Shown: positions 52,943-61,392 of the stretch, piece after piece | Numbering within the stretch: position 1 is the first letter of the stretch | How the letters are laid out: every line of letters starts with the position of its first letter | Source: Aureimonas sp. Leaf427 | GTDB lineage: Bacteria > Pseudomonadota > Alphaproteobacteria > Rhizobiales > Rhizobiaceae | Direction of reading: 5' to 3' | Assembly (NCBI RefSeq): GCF_001425485.1 | Contig: NZ_LMQW01000052.1 | Coordinates: 104,224 to 168,223, forward strand | DNA: 64,000 nt | The notes under the pieces: generated by a model | Told to the model about the DNA's origin: nothing | What the model saw: the letters and a program-made list of their open reading frames with translations, nothing else | Databases searched by the model: none | Made by a program: the position numbers and the translations under genes

Positions 52943-53930
52943 GGCCCTGCGCATGTTCGATGTCGTTAAGCCGGGCCTCGCCACCACCGTTCAGGATCTC
53001 GGCCGCCCCGGCTACTACCATCTCGGCCTGCCGATCTCGGGCGCGATGGATCGCTTCGCCCTCGTCGCCGCCAACCGCCTCGTCGGCAACGAGGACGGCG
53101 CCGCCGGGCTGGAGGCAGTCTTCCTCGGGCCGGAGCTGCGCTTTTCCGCCGACACCCTCGTCGCCGTCACCGGAGCGGACATGCCGCCGAAGGTCGACGG
53201 CGTCGAGCAGCCCGGCTGGACGGCGTTCAAGGTTCTGGCCGGACAGGTCCTGTCCTTCGCCTTTCTAAAGCGCGGCGCGCGCGCCTATATCGCCGTCGCC
53301 GGCGGCATCGACGTGCCGGAGGTGCTGGGATCGCGCTCGACCTATGCGCTCGGCACGCTCGGAGGCTTCGAGGGGCGCGCGCTGAAGGCGGGAGACGCGG
53401 TCGGGATCGGCGCTGCATCCGGCAAGGGGCGCGAGGGCACCAGCGTGCCCGCCGGTCTCCGACGCGCCGCCGGCGGCGCGTCCGCGGCCCTGCGCGTCCT
53501 GCCCGGCCTCTACTGGCACCGGCTGACGGACGGCGCCAAGGAGAGCTTCTTCGAGGACAGCTGGAAGGTCGCGCCCGAGGCCGACCGCATCGGCTACCGG
53601 TTTCGCGGCGGCCGCAAGCTCGACTTCGTGCCGCGCCGGCAGCCCTTCGGCGCAGGGTCCGATCCTTCCAACATCGTCGACAGCTGCTATCCCTACGGGT
53701 CCATCCAGGTTCCGGGCGGCACCGAGCCGATCATCCTCCACCGGGACGCGGTCTCCGGCGGCGGCTATTTCATGCTGGGCACGGTGATCTCGGCCGACAT
53801 GGACCTGATCGGCCAGCTCCAGCCCCATCAAAGCGTTCGCTTCGAGACAGTGGCGATGGACCAGGCGCTGGCGGCGAGGAAGGACGAGACGGCAAGGCTC
53901 GCCCGCCTGGAAGCTGCGCTGGCGAGCTGA
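52935..53930 (+). CDS. pxpC: PxpC (KipA / allophanate-hydrolase subunit 2 family)
   Basis: This 331-residue KipA/AHS2 protein has VVKPGLATTVQDLGRPGYYHLGLPISGAMD at the N-terminus, RFALVAANRLVGN, AYIAVAGGIDVPEVLGSRSTYALGTLGG and, later, SNIVDSCYPYGSIQVPGG and the catalytic-domain stretch. The ATG at 52935 overlaps the PxpB stop. It forms the second half of the PxpBC core of 5-oxoprolinase or of a urea-carboxylase-like carboxyltransferase. Immediately after its stop lies the pxpA relic. Confidence 0.92.
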   Translation: MAEALRMFDVVKPGLATTVQDLGRPGYYHLGLPISGAMDRFALVAANRLVGNEDGAAGLEAVFLGPELRFSADTLVAVTGADMPPKVDGVEQPGWTAFKVLAGQVLSFAFLKRGARAYIAVAGGIDVPEVLGSRSTYALGTLGGFEGRALKAGDAVGIGAASGKGREGTSVPAGLRRAAGGASAALRVLPGLYWHRLTDGAKESFFEDSWKVAPEADRIGYRFRGGRKLDFVPRRQPFGAGSDPSNIVDSCYPYGSIQVPGGTEPIILHRDAVSGGGYFMLGTVISADMDLIGQLQPHQSVRFETVAMDQALAARKDETARLARLEAALAS

Positions 53931-53957
53931 CGGGAGACGGCGGGGACGCACGCCAGG

Positions 53958-54020
53958 GCGACGATCAACTGCGACATGGACGAGGGTTTCGGCCTCTATC
54001 GTTTCGGGAACGACAAGTGC
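53958..54020 (+). pseudogene. pxpA: relic of a second pxpA gene (N-terminal fragment)
   Basis: Twenty-eight bases after pxpC the frame reads ATINCDMDEGFGLYRFGNDK, which matches the N-terminus of the intact PxpA at 48508-49233 (TINCDMGEGFGLYRCGDD) at most positions. After that the resemblance stops and the rest of the protein is missing. The usual bacterial order puts pxpA next to pxpBC, so this is probably what is left of the original neighbour. The first residues, including the ATG, are not clear, and the fragment cannot encode an active protein. Confidence 0.75.
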
Positions 54021-54385
54021 ACGGTCGCGACGATGCGGGAGAGTTCGCGTCCCTTCCAGATCCCCTCCAGCGTGGGTGGGTGGCCCCCCCCCGATCCCGT
54101 GGACGGCGTCGGGCCGCCTGCTCCTGGGGCATCACGCCCGCTACATCGAGCGGCTGAAAGCCGGCGCGGAGAGCCTGTCGGTCCGGTACGCCGGCGCTTA
54201 ATGATCATGGCGGCGCACAGAACGCCGTCGATCTTTCACGCATGCCTCGCCATACCGACGAGCCCACGAAGCGCGACCCCCGTCTCGCGAGAGTCCGTCA
54301 GGCTCATCCCGTACCGGACAGTCGAATTCCTCGTCGTCGTTTGTCTCTTTCGGGCCAACCGGTTTCCACTGATCCCCGATGGACC
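54021..54385. other. degraded stretch between pxpA relic and GntR gene
   Basis: No intact gene is found. A frame on the plus strand ending at the TAA near 54200 gives a protein-like tail (GRLLLGHHARYIERLKAGAESLSVRYAGA without its N-terminus; I do not recognise it). It is broken from the upstream relic by a run of nine C at 54084-54092. This looks like eroded coding DNA. Confidence 0.4.
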
Positions 54386-55096
54386 CTAAAAGCTGTGCGA
54401 CGCGGCAGGGAGGCGTGAGACCACGTCGATCACGGGGTGGAGATGCTCGTCCAGAAGGGCGCGGACGGCTTCGTAGTCGTGCGCGTTCAGGCCGTCGTAG
54501 ATGTCGCGGTGCTGGGCGACGATCGTGCGGATGCGGGACGGGTTCGCCGTCGCCGCGGCGATGGCGACGCGCAACTGCCGCGAGCCGAGGCTCTCGTAGA
54601 GCTCCGTGCTGATCGTGTTGCCCGCGCTTTCCACGATGGCGCGGTGGAAGCTCCGGTCGAGATGGACGTGCTGGTAGAAGTCGATCTCGTCGAAATGGAC
54701 CTCCATGCTCTCCATCGCCTCGAGGTTCCGCAGAACGCCCTCCTTCAAGGGCATGCGCTGCTCGCAGATCTTGCGCGCCGCCGTTCCCTCCAGCATCCGC
54801 CGCGTCTCGTAGAGCTGCACCAGATCGTCCGCCGTCACTTGGCGCACCATGGCGCCGCGCCGGGGCAGGAGCTCGATGAAGCGCTCCGCCTCCAGCCGGT
54901 GAAAGGCCTCGCGAACCGGCGTTCGCGAGACGTTCACGACCGTGGAGACGCTCTCCTCCTCCACGAAGGAACCGCCGCGCAGGACGCCGCGCAGGATCTG
55001 CTCGCGCACGTAGTTGTAGACGCGCTCCTTGGCGGGCTCGCCGGACGGCTTCTTGTCGAGCGGCTGCAAGGCCGGGCGTTCCGATTCGTCTCTCAA
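54386..55096 (-). CDS. GntR-family (FCD) transcriptional regulator
   Basis: This 236-residue GntR regulator has a winged helix at about 20-90 (AKERVYNYVREQILRGVLRGGSFVEEESVSTVVNVSRTPVREAFHRLEAERF) and an FCD domain with the metal ligands in HLDRSFHRAIVESAGN and AQHRDIYDGLNAHD. No ATG fits; the start is set at the TTG (55096) preceded by AGAAGGA nine bases upstream, since the frame beyond is without family similarity. It is divergent from the nitrilase/aldolase/ABC operon. The 12-bp palindrome at 55279-55290 in the gap is a fitting operator. Confidence 0.88.
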   Translation of the reverse strand: MRDESERPALQPLDKKPSGEPAKERVYNYVREQILRGVLRGGSFVEEESVSTVVNVSRTPVREAFHRLEAERFIELLPRRGAMVRQVTADDLVQLYETRRMLEGTAARKICEQRMPLKEGVLRNLEAMESMEVHFDEIDFYQHVHLDRSFHRAIVESAGNTISTELYESLGSRQLRVAIAAATANPSRIRTIVAQHRDIYDGLNAHDYEAVRALLDEHLHPVIDVVSRLPAASHSF

Positions 55097-55278
55097 TGTC
55101 CGACGTCCTTCTCGTCTCAGGGTCTTGCGCACCGGGGAGGATGGGCTGACCGCGGAACCGAAGACCTGGCCCGTATCGGCGCCATGGGAAGGTGCCGGGC
55201 GCGTCTCGTCGTTTCCAGGACCCCGTTCGACCGCACGGACGAATCTAGCACTTTTCGCGTAGACTTCACATACTATCT

Positions 55279-55290
55279 CACGTATACGTG
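55279..55290. promoter_or_regulatory. candidate GntR operator: CACGTATACGTG palindrome
   Basis: CACGTATACGTG is a perfect 12-bp palindrome with the GTATAC core typical of VanR/FCD-type GntR sites. CACATAC occurs on both flanks in the same orientation. It lies 27 bp upstream of the nitrilase-family start, between divergent promoters. Confidence 0.55.
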
Positions 55291-55316
55291 TCACATACAC
55301 AAAACGGAGACTGCTC

Positions 55317-56138
55317 GTGCGTGTCGTGACCTGCCAAATCAATTCCCAAGGCGACAAGGCCGCCAACATAAGGACGGCGCTGGAGCTTCTGGATCGTGCC
55401 GCCGCGCAGGGCGCGGATCTCGCCGTCCTTCCCGAATATGTCGAGTACATGGGCGACGATGCCGGCGCGCTCGCCGCGGCCGAAGCCATTCCCGGCGCGA
55501 CGACGGACGCCTTCGCGGCCAAGGCCCGCGAGCATGGGATGAACATCGTCATCGGCTCGATGCGCGCCAAGGTCGAGGGCGACGTCCGCTGCGCCAATAC
55601 CAGCGTCCTGATCGACCGCGAGGGCCGGATCACCGCTCAGTATCGCAAGCTGCATCTCTACGACGTCGATCTGCCCGGCCGCGTCTACTACAAGGAGTCC
55701 GACACGGTCGCCTGCGGCAACGACGTGGTGACCGCCGAGATCGACGGCGTGAAGGTCGGGCTCTCCATCTGCTACGACGTTCGCTTCCCGGAGCTGTTCC
55801 GCATCCAGGCGCTGTCGGGCGCCCGTATCCTCATCGTACCCGCCGCCTTCACGCTCTTCACCGGCCGCGACCACTGGGAGCTTCTGCTGCGGGCCCGGGC
55901 GGTGGAGAACCAGTGCTACGTGATCGCCGCCGGCCAGGTCGGCACCTACCTGCCGGGCAAGGCCTGCAACGGCCGCAGCATGATCATCGACCCCTGGGGC
56001 ACCGTCATGGCCTGTGCGTCCGACACGGTCGGCACGGCGGTCGCGGATCTCGACTTCGCCTATCAGGACAAAATTCGATCGGAACTGCCGGCGCTCAGCA
56101 ATCGCCGCGCCGACGTCTACGCGATCGGAGCGAACTGA
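55317..56138 (+). CDS. carbon-nitrogen hydrolase (nitrilase superfamily, omega-amidase-like)
   Basis: This 273-residue nitrilase-superfamily amidase has the Glu-Lys-Cys triad: E40 in AVLPEYVEY, K111 in QYRKLHLYD and C152 in LSICYDVRFPEL. The HLYD segment and overall length match the Nit/omega-amidase branch (Nit2, YafV) that hydrolyses alpha-keto-omega-amides or deaminated glutathione. The start is the GTG preceded by GGAGA. Its TGA overlaps the aldolase ATG by one base. It should deamidate the substrate imported by the ABC transporter encoded downstream, perhaps before aldol cleavage. Confidence 0.88.
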   Translation: MRVVTCQINSQGDKAANIRTALELLDRAAAQGADLAVLPEYVEYMGDDAGALAAAEAIPGATTDAFAAKAREHGMNIVIGSMRAKVEGDVRCANTSVLIDREGRITAQYRKLHLYDVDLPGRVYYKESDTVACGNDVVTAEIDGVKVGLSICYDVRFPELFRIQALSGARILIVPAAFTLFTGRDHWELLLRARAVENQCYVIAAGQVGTYLPGKACNGRSMIIDPWGTVMACASDTVGTAVADLDFAYQDKIRSELPALSNRRADVYAIGAN

Positions 56139-56893
56139 TGCCCGCCTCCTTCCCGTCCAAGCCGGCGATCTGGCTGTCCAGCGCCAACGTCGCCGCAGCC
56201 GAGATCGCCGCCGGCATCGGCTACACCGTCGCGGTCCTCGACATCGAGCACGGCAGCTTCGACCTCGCCGCCCTCGACCGCTTCATCCCGGCCCTGAAGG
56301 GCCTGGGCTTCGAGGTTCTGGCCAAGGTGCTCGGCCCGGAGCGCGGCCCGATCCAGCAGGCGCTGGATTTCGGCGCCGACGCGGTGATCATCCCCCACAT
56401 CCTCGACGTCGAACACGCAAAGCGCGTCTGCGCCTTCTCGAAGTTTCCCCCGATCGGCGATCGCAGCTTCGCGGGCGGCCGGACGGTCGCCTATGGCGGG
56501 CCGGACGACCGGTGGGTCGCCGACCAGGACGCCAACACGCGCTGCTATCCGATGATCGAGCACGCGGGCGCGCTGCGCGACGTCGATCAGATCCTGGCGC
56601 TGCCCACCGTGGACGGCGTGTTCATCGGCCCGAGCGACCTGTCGCTTCGCCGGGACCGGGGCGCCTACAAGCGCTCGGCCGCCGACTTCGCGGACCTGAA
56701 GACGGTTGCGGATGCCGCCCACAAGGCGGGCAAGCGCTGGATTCTGCCGGCCTGGAGCGTCAGCGAGAAGGAGTTCGCCCTGGCCAACCGCGCCTATTCG
56801 CTGTGCCTCACCATGGAGCACGGCGCCCTCGCGCTCGGCCTGCAGGACGCCTGGAAGACCACGCAGGCGCTTCTGGCCGACGCCGCCGCCTGA
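56138..56893 (+). CDS. HpcH/HpaI-family class II aldolase
   Basis: This 251-residue TIM-barrel aldolase of the HpcH/HpaI type has VLDIEHGSFDL (metal and substrate acids), GADAVIIPHILDVEHAKR, PMIEHAGALRDVDQIL and VDGVFIGPSDLSLR. The family cleaves 4-hydroxy-2-oxo acids to pyruvate (or an oxo-acid) and an aldehyde with divalent metal. It is longer and less conserved than the plasmid-type HpcH (DGDIEHAP becomes DIEHG). It is translationally coupled to the amidase and 139 bp upstream of the ABC binding-protein gene. The product pair is unknown. Confidence 0.86.
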   Translation: MPASFPSKPAIWLSSANVAAAEIAAGIGYTVAVLDIEHGSFDLAALDRFIPALKGLGFEVLAKVLGPERGPIQQALDFGADAVIIPHILDVEHAKRVCAFSKFPPIGDRSFAGGRTVAYGGPDDRWVADQDANTRCYPMIEHAGALRDVDQILALPTVDGVFIGPSDLSLRRDRGAYKRSAADFADLKTVADAAHKAGKRWILPAWSVSEKEFALANRAYSLCLTMEHGALALGLQDAWKTTQALLADAAA

Positions 56894-57032
56894 CCCTTCG
56901 GAAAGCCGGGAGCTCGCACCCGCGGGGCCCCGGCTTTTCGAGACCATGTCATTTCGCTTCGCAGCTCGAGCCGAAAGCAGCCCGCCATTGCGTGCGGGCG
57001 CCGGATGCCAGCCGGTTCAAAGGAGATCTCAC

Positions 57033-58559
57033 ATGCCCTTCAACTTGAGCCGCCGCGCCTTCCTCGGCGCATCCGCCGCGATGACCTTCGCCCATGTCGT
57101 TCCGACCTGGGCCGAGGGCCGCGATACGATCACGCTCGGTCTGTCCACCTTCCCGCCCAATCTCAAGCCCTGGGATCAGACGGGAACGGCCGCCGGATCG
57201 ATCAAGCTGATGATCCATCGCGGCCTTCTCACCTTCACGAAGGAGGGCGAGCTGACGGGCGCGCTGGCCGAAAGCTGGCAGCGCGAGGGCGACAACAGCT
57301 GGATCTTCAAGCTGCGGCCCGCCAAGTTCCACGACGGGTCGCCGGTCACCTCGGCGGACGTGAAATGGTGCCTGGAGCAGATCAGCGCCCCGGCGTCGTC
57401 CGCCGTCTATCGCGGCGAGCTGCAGTCCATCGCGGCGATCGAGACGCCGGATGCGCAGACGGTGATCCTGCGCACGAAAGAGCCGATCTCGACGCTGCCC
57501 CTCTGGATGGCCAGCTACAATCTCGCCATCGTCAAGGAGGGTTCCGACCTGTCCGACGCCATCGGCGCGGGCCCCTACAGGATCGCCTCGCTGGAGCGCG
57601 GCACGTCGATGACGCTCGAGGCCTTCCCCGACTACTACAAGCCGGAGCATCCGAGGACGAAGACCCTAAAGCTCGTCGTCTATGCCGACGAGAACCTGCG
57701 CGTCGCGGCGCTGGACGCGGGCGACGTCGACATCATCGAATACGTGCCCTGGAGCGCGATGGAGGAGATCGGCAAGGACGCGGCGCTGACGCTCGACGCG
57801 GTCGACGGCCCCTTCATGGGCCTCTTCTTCAACGGCTCCAAGGCGCCCTTCAACGACAAGCGTGTGCGCCAGGCCGTCGCCCACGCCATCCGGCGCGAGG
57901 AGATCGTCAGCGCGGCCTTCTTCGGCTACGCTACCCCGCTCGCCCATCTGCCGATCGCCGGGAACAGCCCGTTCTACAATGCCGATCTTTCCGAAGGCTG
58001 GGCCTACGATCCCGATCTCAGCCGCCGGCTCCTGGCGGAAGCGGGCTTTGCCGACGGGCTGACCTGCAACATCCTGTCCACCGCGCAATACCGCATGCTG
58101 AAGGACACGGCCGAGGTGGTGCAGCAGCAGCTGGCCGAGGTCGGCATCGTCGCCGAGCTTCAGCTGCCCGACTGGTCGACGCGCGTGCAACTGGGCACCC
58201 GCGGCCAGTACGACATCGCCGTTCACGGCGCCGCCGCCGACACGAACGATCCCGACAGCCTGACGGCCTTCGTCGACGGCAGCCTCTCCCCCTCGATCAG
58301 CCGCAGCTACAAGCTCGACATTCCGCGGATCACCGAGCTTCTCGCGGCCGGCCGCGCAGAGTTCGACCTGGAGAAGCGCAAGGCGATCTATCGCGAGATG
58401 GAGGCGGTCGCCCTGGAGGACGTGCCGATGGTGGGCCTGTGCCTGCGCAAGCAGGGATACGCGATGAAGCAGTCGCTCAGCGGCTTCAAGAACCTGCCGG
58501 GCCAGCTGACTTTCTCCTCCGCGATCACCTTCGAAGACGCGGTGCTGGGCTCAAGCTGA
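57033..58559 (+). CDS. peptide-type ABC transporter substrate-binding protein (Tat-exported)
   Basis: This 508-residue family 5 binding protein starts MPFNLSRRAFLGASAAMTFAHV, a twin-arginine signal, with AAGGAG eight bases upstream. Family segments are WIFKLRPAKFHDGSPVTSADVKW, DKRVRQAVAHAIRREEI and FDLEKRKAIYREMEAVALEDVPMVGL. It is the first gene of the second peptide-type transporter. Its stop overlaps the permease start (TGATG). Confidence 0.92.
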   Translation: MPFNLSRRAFLGASAAMTFAHVVPTWAEGRDTITLGLSTFPPNLKPWDQTGTAAGSIKLMIHRGLLTFTKEGELTGALAESWQREGDNSWIFKLRPAKFHDGSPVTSADVKWCLEQISAPASSAVYRGELQSIAAIETPDAQTVILRTKEPISTLPLWMASYNLAIVKEGSDLSDAIGAGPYRIASLERGTSMTLEAFPDYYKPEHPRTKTLKLVVYADENLRVAALDAGDVDIIEYVPWSAMEEIGKDAALTLDAVDGPFMGLFFNGSKAPFNDKRVRQAVAHAIRREEIVSAAFFGYATPLAHLPIAGNSPFYNADLSEGWAYDPDLSRRLLAEAGFADGLTCNILSTAQYRMLKDTAEVVQQQLAEVGIVAELQLPDWSTRVQLGTRGQYDIAVHGAAADTNDPDSLTAFVDGSLSPSISRSYKLDIPRITELLAAGRAEFDLEKRKAIYREMEAVALEDVPMVGLCLRKQGYAMKQSLSGFKNLPGQLTFSSAITFEDAVLGSS

Positions 58560-59515
58560 TGATCGGCTACGCTTTGCGGCGGACGGCCGCCGCCTTCGTC
58601 CTCATATGGCTCGTGGCGACCCTGATCTTCATGGTCCTGCACGTCATTCCCGGCGATCCGGCGGAACTCCTCCTGTCCCAGGGCGGGATGTCCCCGGACC
58701 CGGCGATCGTGGCCGACCTGCGCGAGCAGCTCGGCCTCAACAGGCCTCTCCCCCTCCAATATGTCACCTACGTCTCCAACGTGCTGCGCGGCGATCTCGG
58801 CGTCTCGCTCCAGGACGGCTATCCGATCCTCGACGAGGTTCTCGTGCGCCTTCCCCGCACGATGGAGCTGATCCTGGCGGCGGGCCTGATCGCAGCGAGC
58901 ATCGGCATCCCGATGGGAACCCTGGCGGCCGTGCGCAGCGGAAGCGCCTTCGACAAAATCTCGTCCACGCTGGCCAGCATCGCCGTTTCGGTGCCGGTCT
59001 TCGTCGTCGGCACCCTCGCGGTGCTGGTCTTCGCCCAAATCCTGAAGCTCATCCCGGCCGGTGGCTTCGTCGCCTTCTCGGACGATCCCCTCCGGCACCT
59101 TTCGCTGCTCGTCATGCCGGCCGGCGCCATAGCGATCGGCCTTGCCGGCATCCTCTTCCGCGTCACGCGCAATTCGGTGCTGGAAGTGCTGGGCCGCGAG
59201 TTCATCCGCGTCGCGCGGGCCAAAGGCCTTCCCCGCAGCCGCATCATCGTGGCGCATGCCCTGCGCAACGCACTCATCCCCATCGTGACGGTCCTGGCGC
59301 TGCAGCTCGGCATGCTGCTCGGCGGCACGGTGCTGGTGGAATACGTCTTCAACTGGCCGGGCCTGTCCGGCTATCTGGTGCGAGCCGTCGAGGCCCGGGA
59401 CTATCCGGAGGTCATGGGGATCGTCCTCGTCATCTCGACGATCTTCGTCTTCCTCAATCTGGCGATCGACCTGCTCTACGCGGTCCTCGATCCACGCGTG
59501 GGGCTAACGCGATGA
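58559..59515 (+). CDS. peptide-type ABC transporter permease, DppB-like
   Basis: This 318-residue permease has the DppB N-terminus (RRTAAAFVLIWLVATLIFMVLHVIPGDPAELLL), six hydrophobic segments, the EAA loop EFIRVARAKGLPRSRIIVAHALRNALIP and the C-terminal motif VEYVFNWPGLSGYLVRAV. It overlaps the binding-protein stop and its own stop overlaps the following permease-ATPase gene. The partner permease downstream is interrupted, so the importer may not function. Confidence 0.92.
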   Translation: MIGYALRRTAAAFVLIWLVATLIFMVLHVIPGDPAELLLSQGGMSPDPAIVADLREQLGLNRPLPLQYVTYVSNVLRGDLGVSLQDGYPILDEVLVRLPRTMELILAAGLIAASIGIPMGTLAAVRSGSAFDKISSTLASIAVSVPVFVVGTLAVLVFAQILKLIPAGGFVAFSDDPLRHLSLLVMPAGAIAIGLAGILFRVTRNSVLEVLGREFIRVARAKGLPRSRIIVAHALRNALIPIVTVLALQLGMLLGGTVLVEYVFNWPGLSGYLVRAVEARDYPEVMGIVLVISTIFVFLNLAIDLLYAVLDPRVGLTR

Positions 59516-61392
59516 CGTCGATCCTGCGATCCCTGCCGAGGCCCGCGGCCATCCGGCTCGCCATCGTCCTCGCCCTTCTGGCGCTCGCCGTCGCGGTGCC
59601 GCTCCTGCCGCTTGCCGATCCGCTGGCGATGAGCGTCAAGCAGCGGCTCGCGAGCCCCGGCTGGGGCCTGTGGCTCGGCCGCGACGAGTATGGCCGCGAC
59701 ATTCTGAGCCGCGTCCTCTGGGGCGCGCGCACGTCGCTCGCGGTCGCCTTCACGGTGGCGGCCCTGTCGGCGATCGCCGGAACGGTCCTCGGCCTTCTCG
59801 GCGGCTATTTCCGCGGCTTCGTGGAACTGGCGACGGTCCGCTCCTCGGAGGTTCTGCTGTGCCTGCCGCCGATGCTGCTGGCCCTTCTCGTGGTCACCTT
59901 GCTCGGAGCGGGGTCGGGCACGCTCATCCTCTGACTGTCCATTCTCTTCACGCCGGTCTTTGCCCGCGTCGTCTATGCCGAGACGCTGTCGGTGCGCATG
60001 CTCGACTACGTCGCGGCGCAGGAATCCATCGGGACCCACCCTGTCCGCATCCTGACGCGCACGATTCTGCCCAACGTCACCGCGCCGATCGTCGTCCAGT
60101 TCTCGCTGACGGTCGCCGCCGCCATGGTCCTGGAGAGCGGCCTCTCCTTTCTCGGGCTCGGCGTCGTGCCTCCCGCGCCCTCCTGGGGACTGATGATCCG
60201 CGGCGCCCGCGGCACGATGGATCAGGCGCCCTTGATGCTGCTCTGGCCCTGCCTGGCGCTGTCCGTCACGATCATCGCCTTCAACTCGCTCTGCGACGCC
60301 CTTCGCGACGCGCTGGACCCGAAGGCGCATGCCAATGTCCTGAATGCCGGCCGCTCCGGCCCGGCCAACCCCGCGTCGTCGTCGCCCGCCGCCGTTTCCT
60401 CCTCGAAGGACGGGAGGATCGTCCTCTCCGTGCGCGACCTTTCGCTGCGCGTGGCGGGGTTGCCCGATGCGCCCGATCTGGTGCGCGGCATCTCGCTCGA
60501 CATCGCCGCCGGCGAGACGGTCGCGCTCGTGGGCGAAAGCGGCTCCGGCAAGACGATGACGGGGCTCGCCCTTCTCGGCCTCCTGCCCCAGGGCGTCGAC
60601 CGCACCTCCGGCACCCTTCTCTTCACGCGCCGGGACGGGACGGTGGTCGACCTCCTCTCGTTGGACGAGAGCGCCATGCAGGCCCTGCGCGGCGACGAGA
60701 TCTCCATGGTCTTCCAGGACCCCGGCGGCAGTCTCGATCCGGTCTATCGCGTCGGCCGGCAGATCGCCGAGGGAATTCGCGCCCATCGCGACGTCAGCTC
60801 GTCCAAGGCCCGGGCGGAGGCGATCGATCTCTTGCGCGCGGTCGGCCTTCCCGATCCCGAGGAGAAGGCGAAGGCCTATCCGCACGAGCTCTCGGGCGGC
60901 CAGAAGCAGCGCGCCCTCATCGCCTCGGCCATCGCCAACGGCCCTCGCCTCCTGATCGCCGACGAGCCGACGACAGCCCTCGACGTGACCATCCAGGCTC
61001 AGATCATCGAGCTCTTCGCCGATCTGAAACGACGCGATCCCGACATGGGCATGATCTTCGTCACCCATAATCTGGCGCTGGTCTCGCAGATCGCCGACCG
61101 CATCTGCGTGATGTATGCGGGCGAGATCGTCGAAAGCGGTCCGGTGGACCAGGTCTTCGCGGCGCCCAAGCACCCCTATACGGCCGCCCTCATCGCCAGC
61201 GTGCCGGAGGGCGAGAACGAGCGTCTGCACGCCATTCCCGGCCATGTTCCAGCACTCGGAAACATCTCGCCCGGCTGCCGCTTCGCCGAGCGCTGCGGAC
61301 TGGCGCAGCCCGGCTGCGGCGAACATCCCGAACTTCGTGAAAGCGGGCAGGACCGTCAGTCGCGGTGTTTCCACTGGAAGAAGGTTGCATGA
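59512..61392 (+). pseudogene. DppC-DppD permease-ATPase fusion, interrupted by an in-frame TGA
   Basis: One frame of 627 codons runs from the ATG at 59512 to 61392. It encodes a DppC-type permease (HPLG-equivalent GRDEYGRDILSRVLWGARTSLAV; EAA loop MLDYVAAQESIGTHPVRILTRTILPN) followed by a DppD-type ATPase (Walker A GESGSGKT, signature [11 protein letters not shown], Walker [13 protein letters not shown], His in VTHNL). The frame is broken by a single TGA at 59932-59934 (codon 141, GTLIL-stop-LSILF), where TGG (Trp) would fit the membrane helix. Permease-ATPase fusions of this type are known in Rhizobiales. A translated second half could start at 59992 but would lack the first membrane helices. 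I call it a pseudogene unless the stop is a sequencing error. Confidence 0.82.

Noticed and set aside
50685-53930. Urea carboxylase/allophanate hydrolase system
   Set aside because: There is no allophanate hydrolase (AtzF-like) gene, and the proteins are separate PxpB and PxpC with PxpA nearby.
53976-54389. A 137-codon gene starting MDEGFGLYRFGNDK
   Set aside because: Only its first 15 or so residues resemble PxpA; the remainder is Pro/Arg-rich and not protein-like, so it is treated as a relic.
59932-59934. TGA read as selenocysteine or tryptophan
   Set aside because: ABC permeases are not known selenoproteins, no SECIS-like hairpin was apparent, and TGA serves as a normal stop throughout the window.
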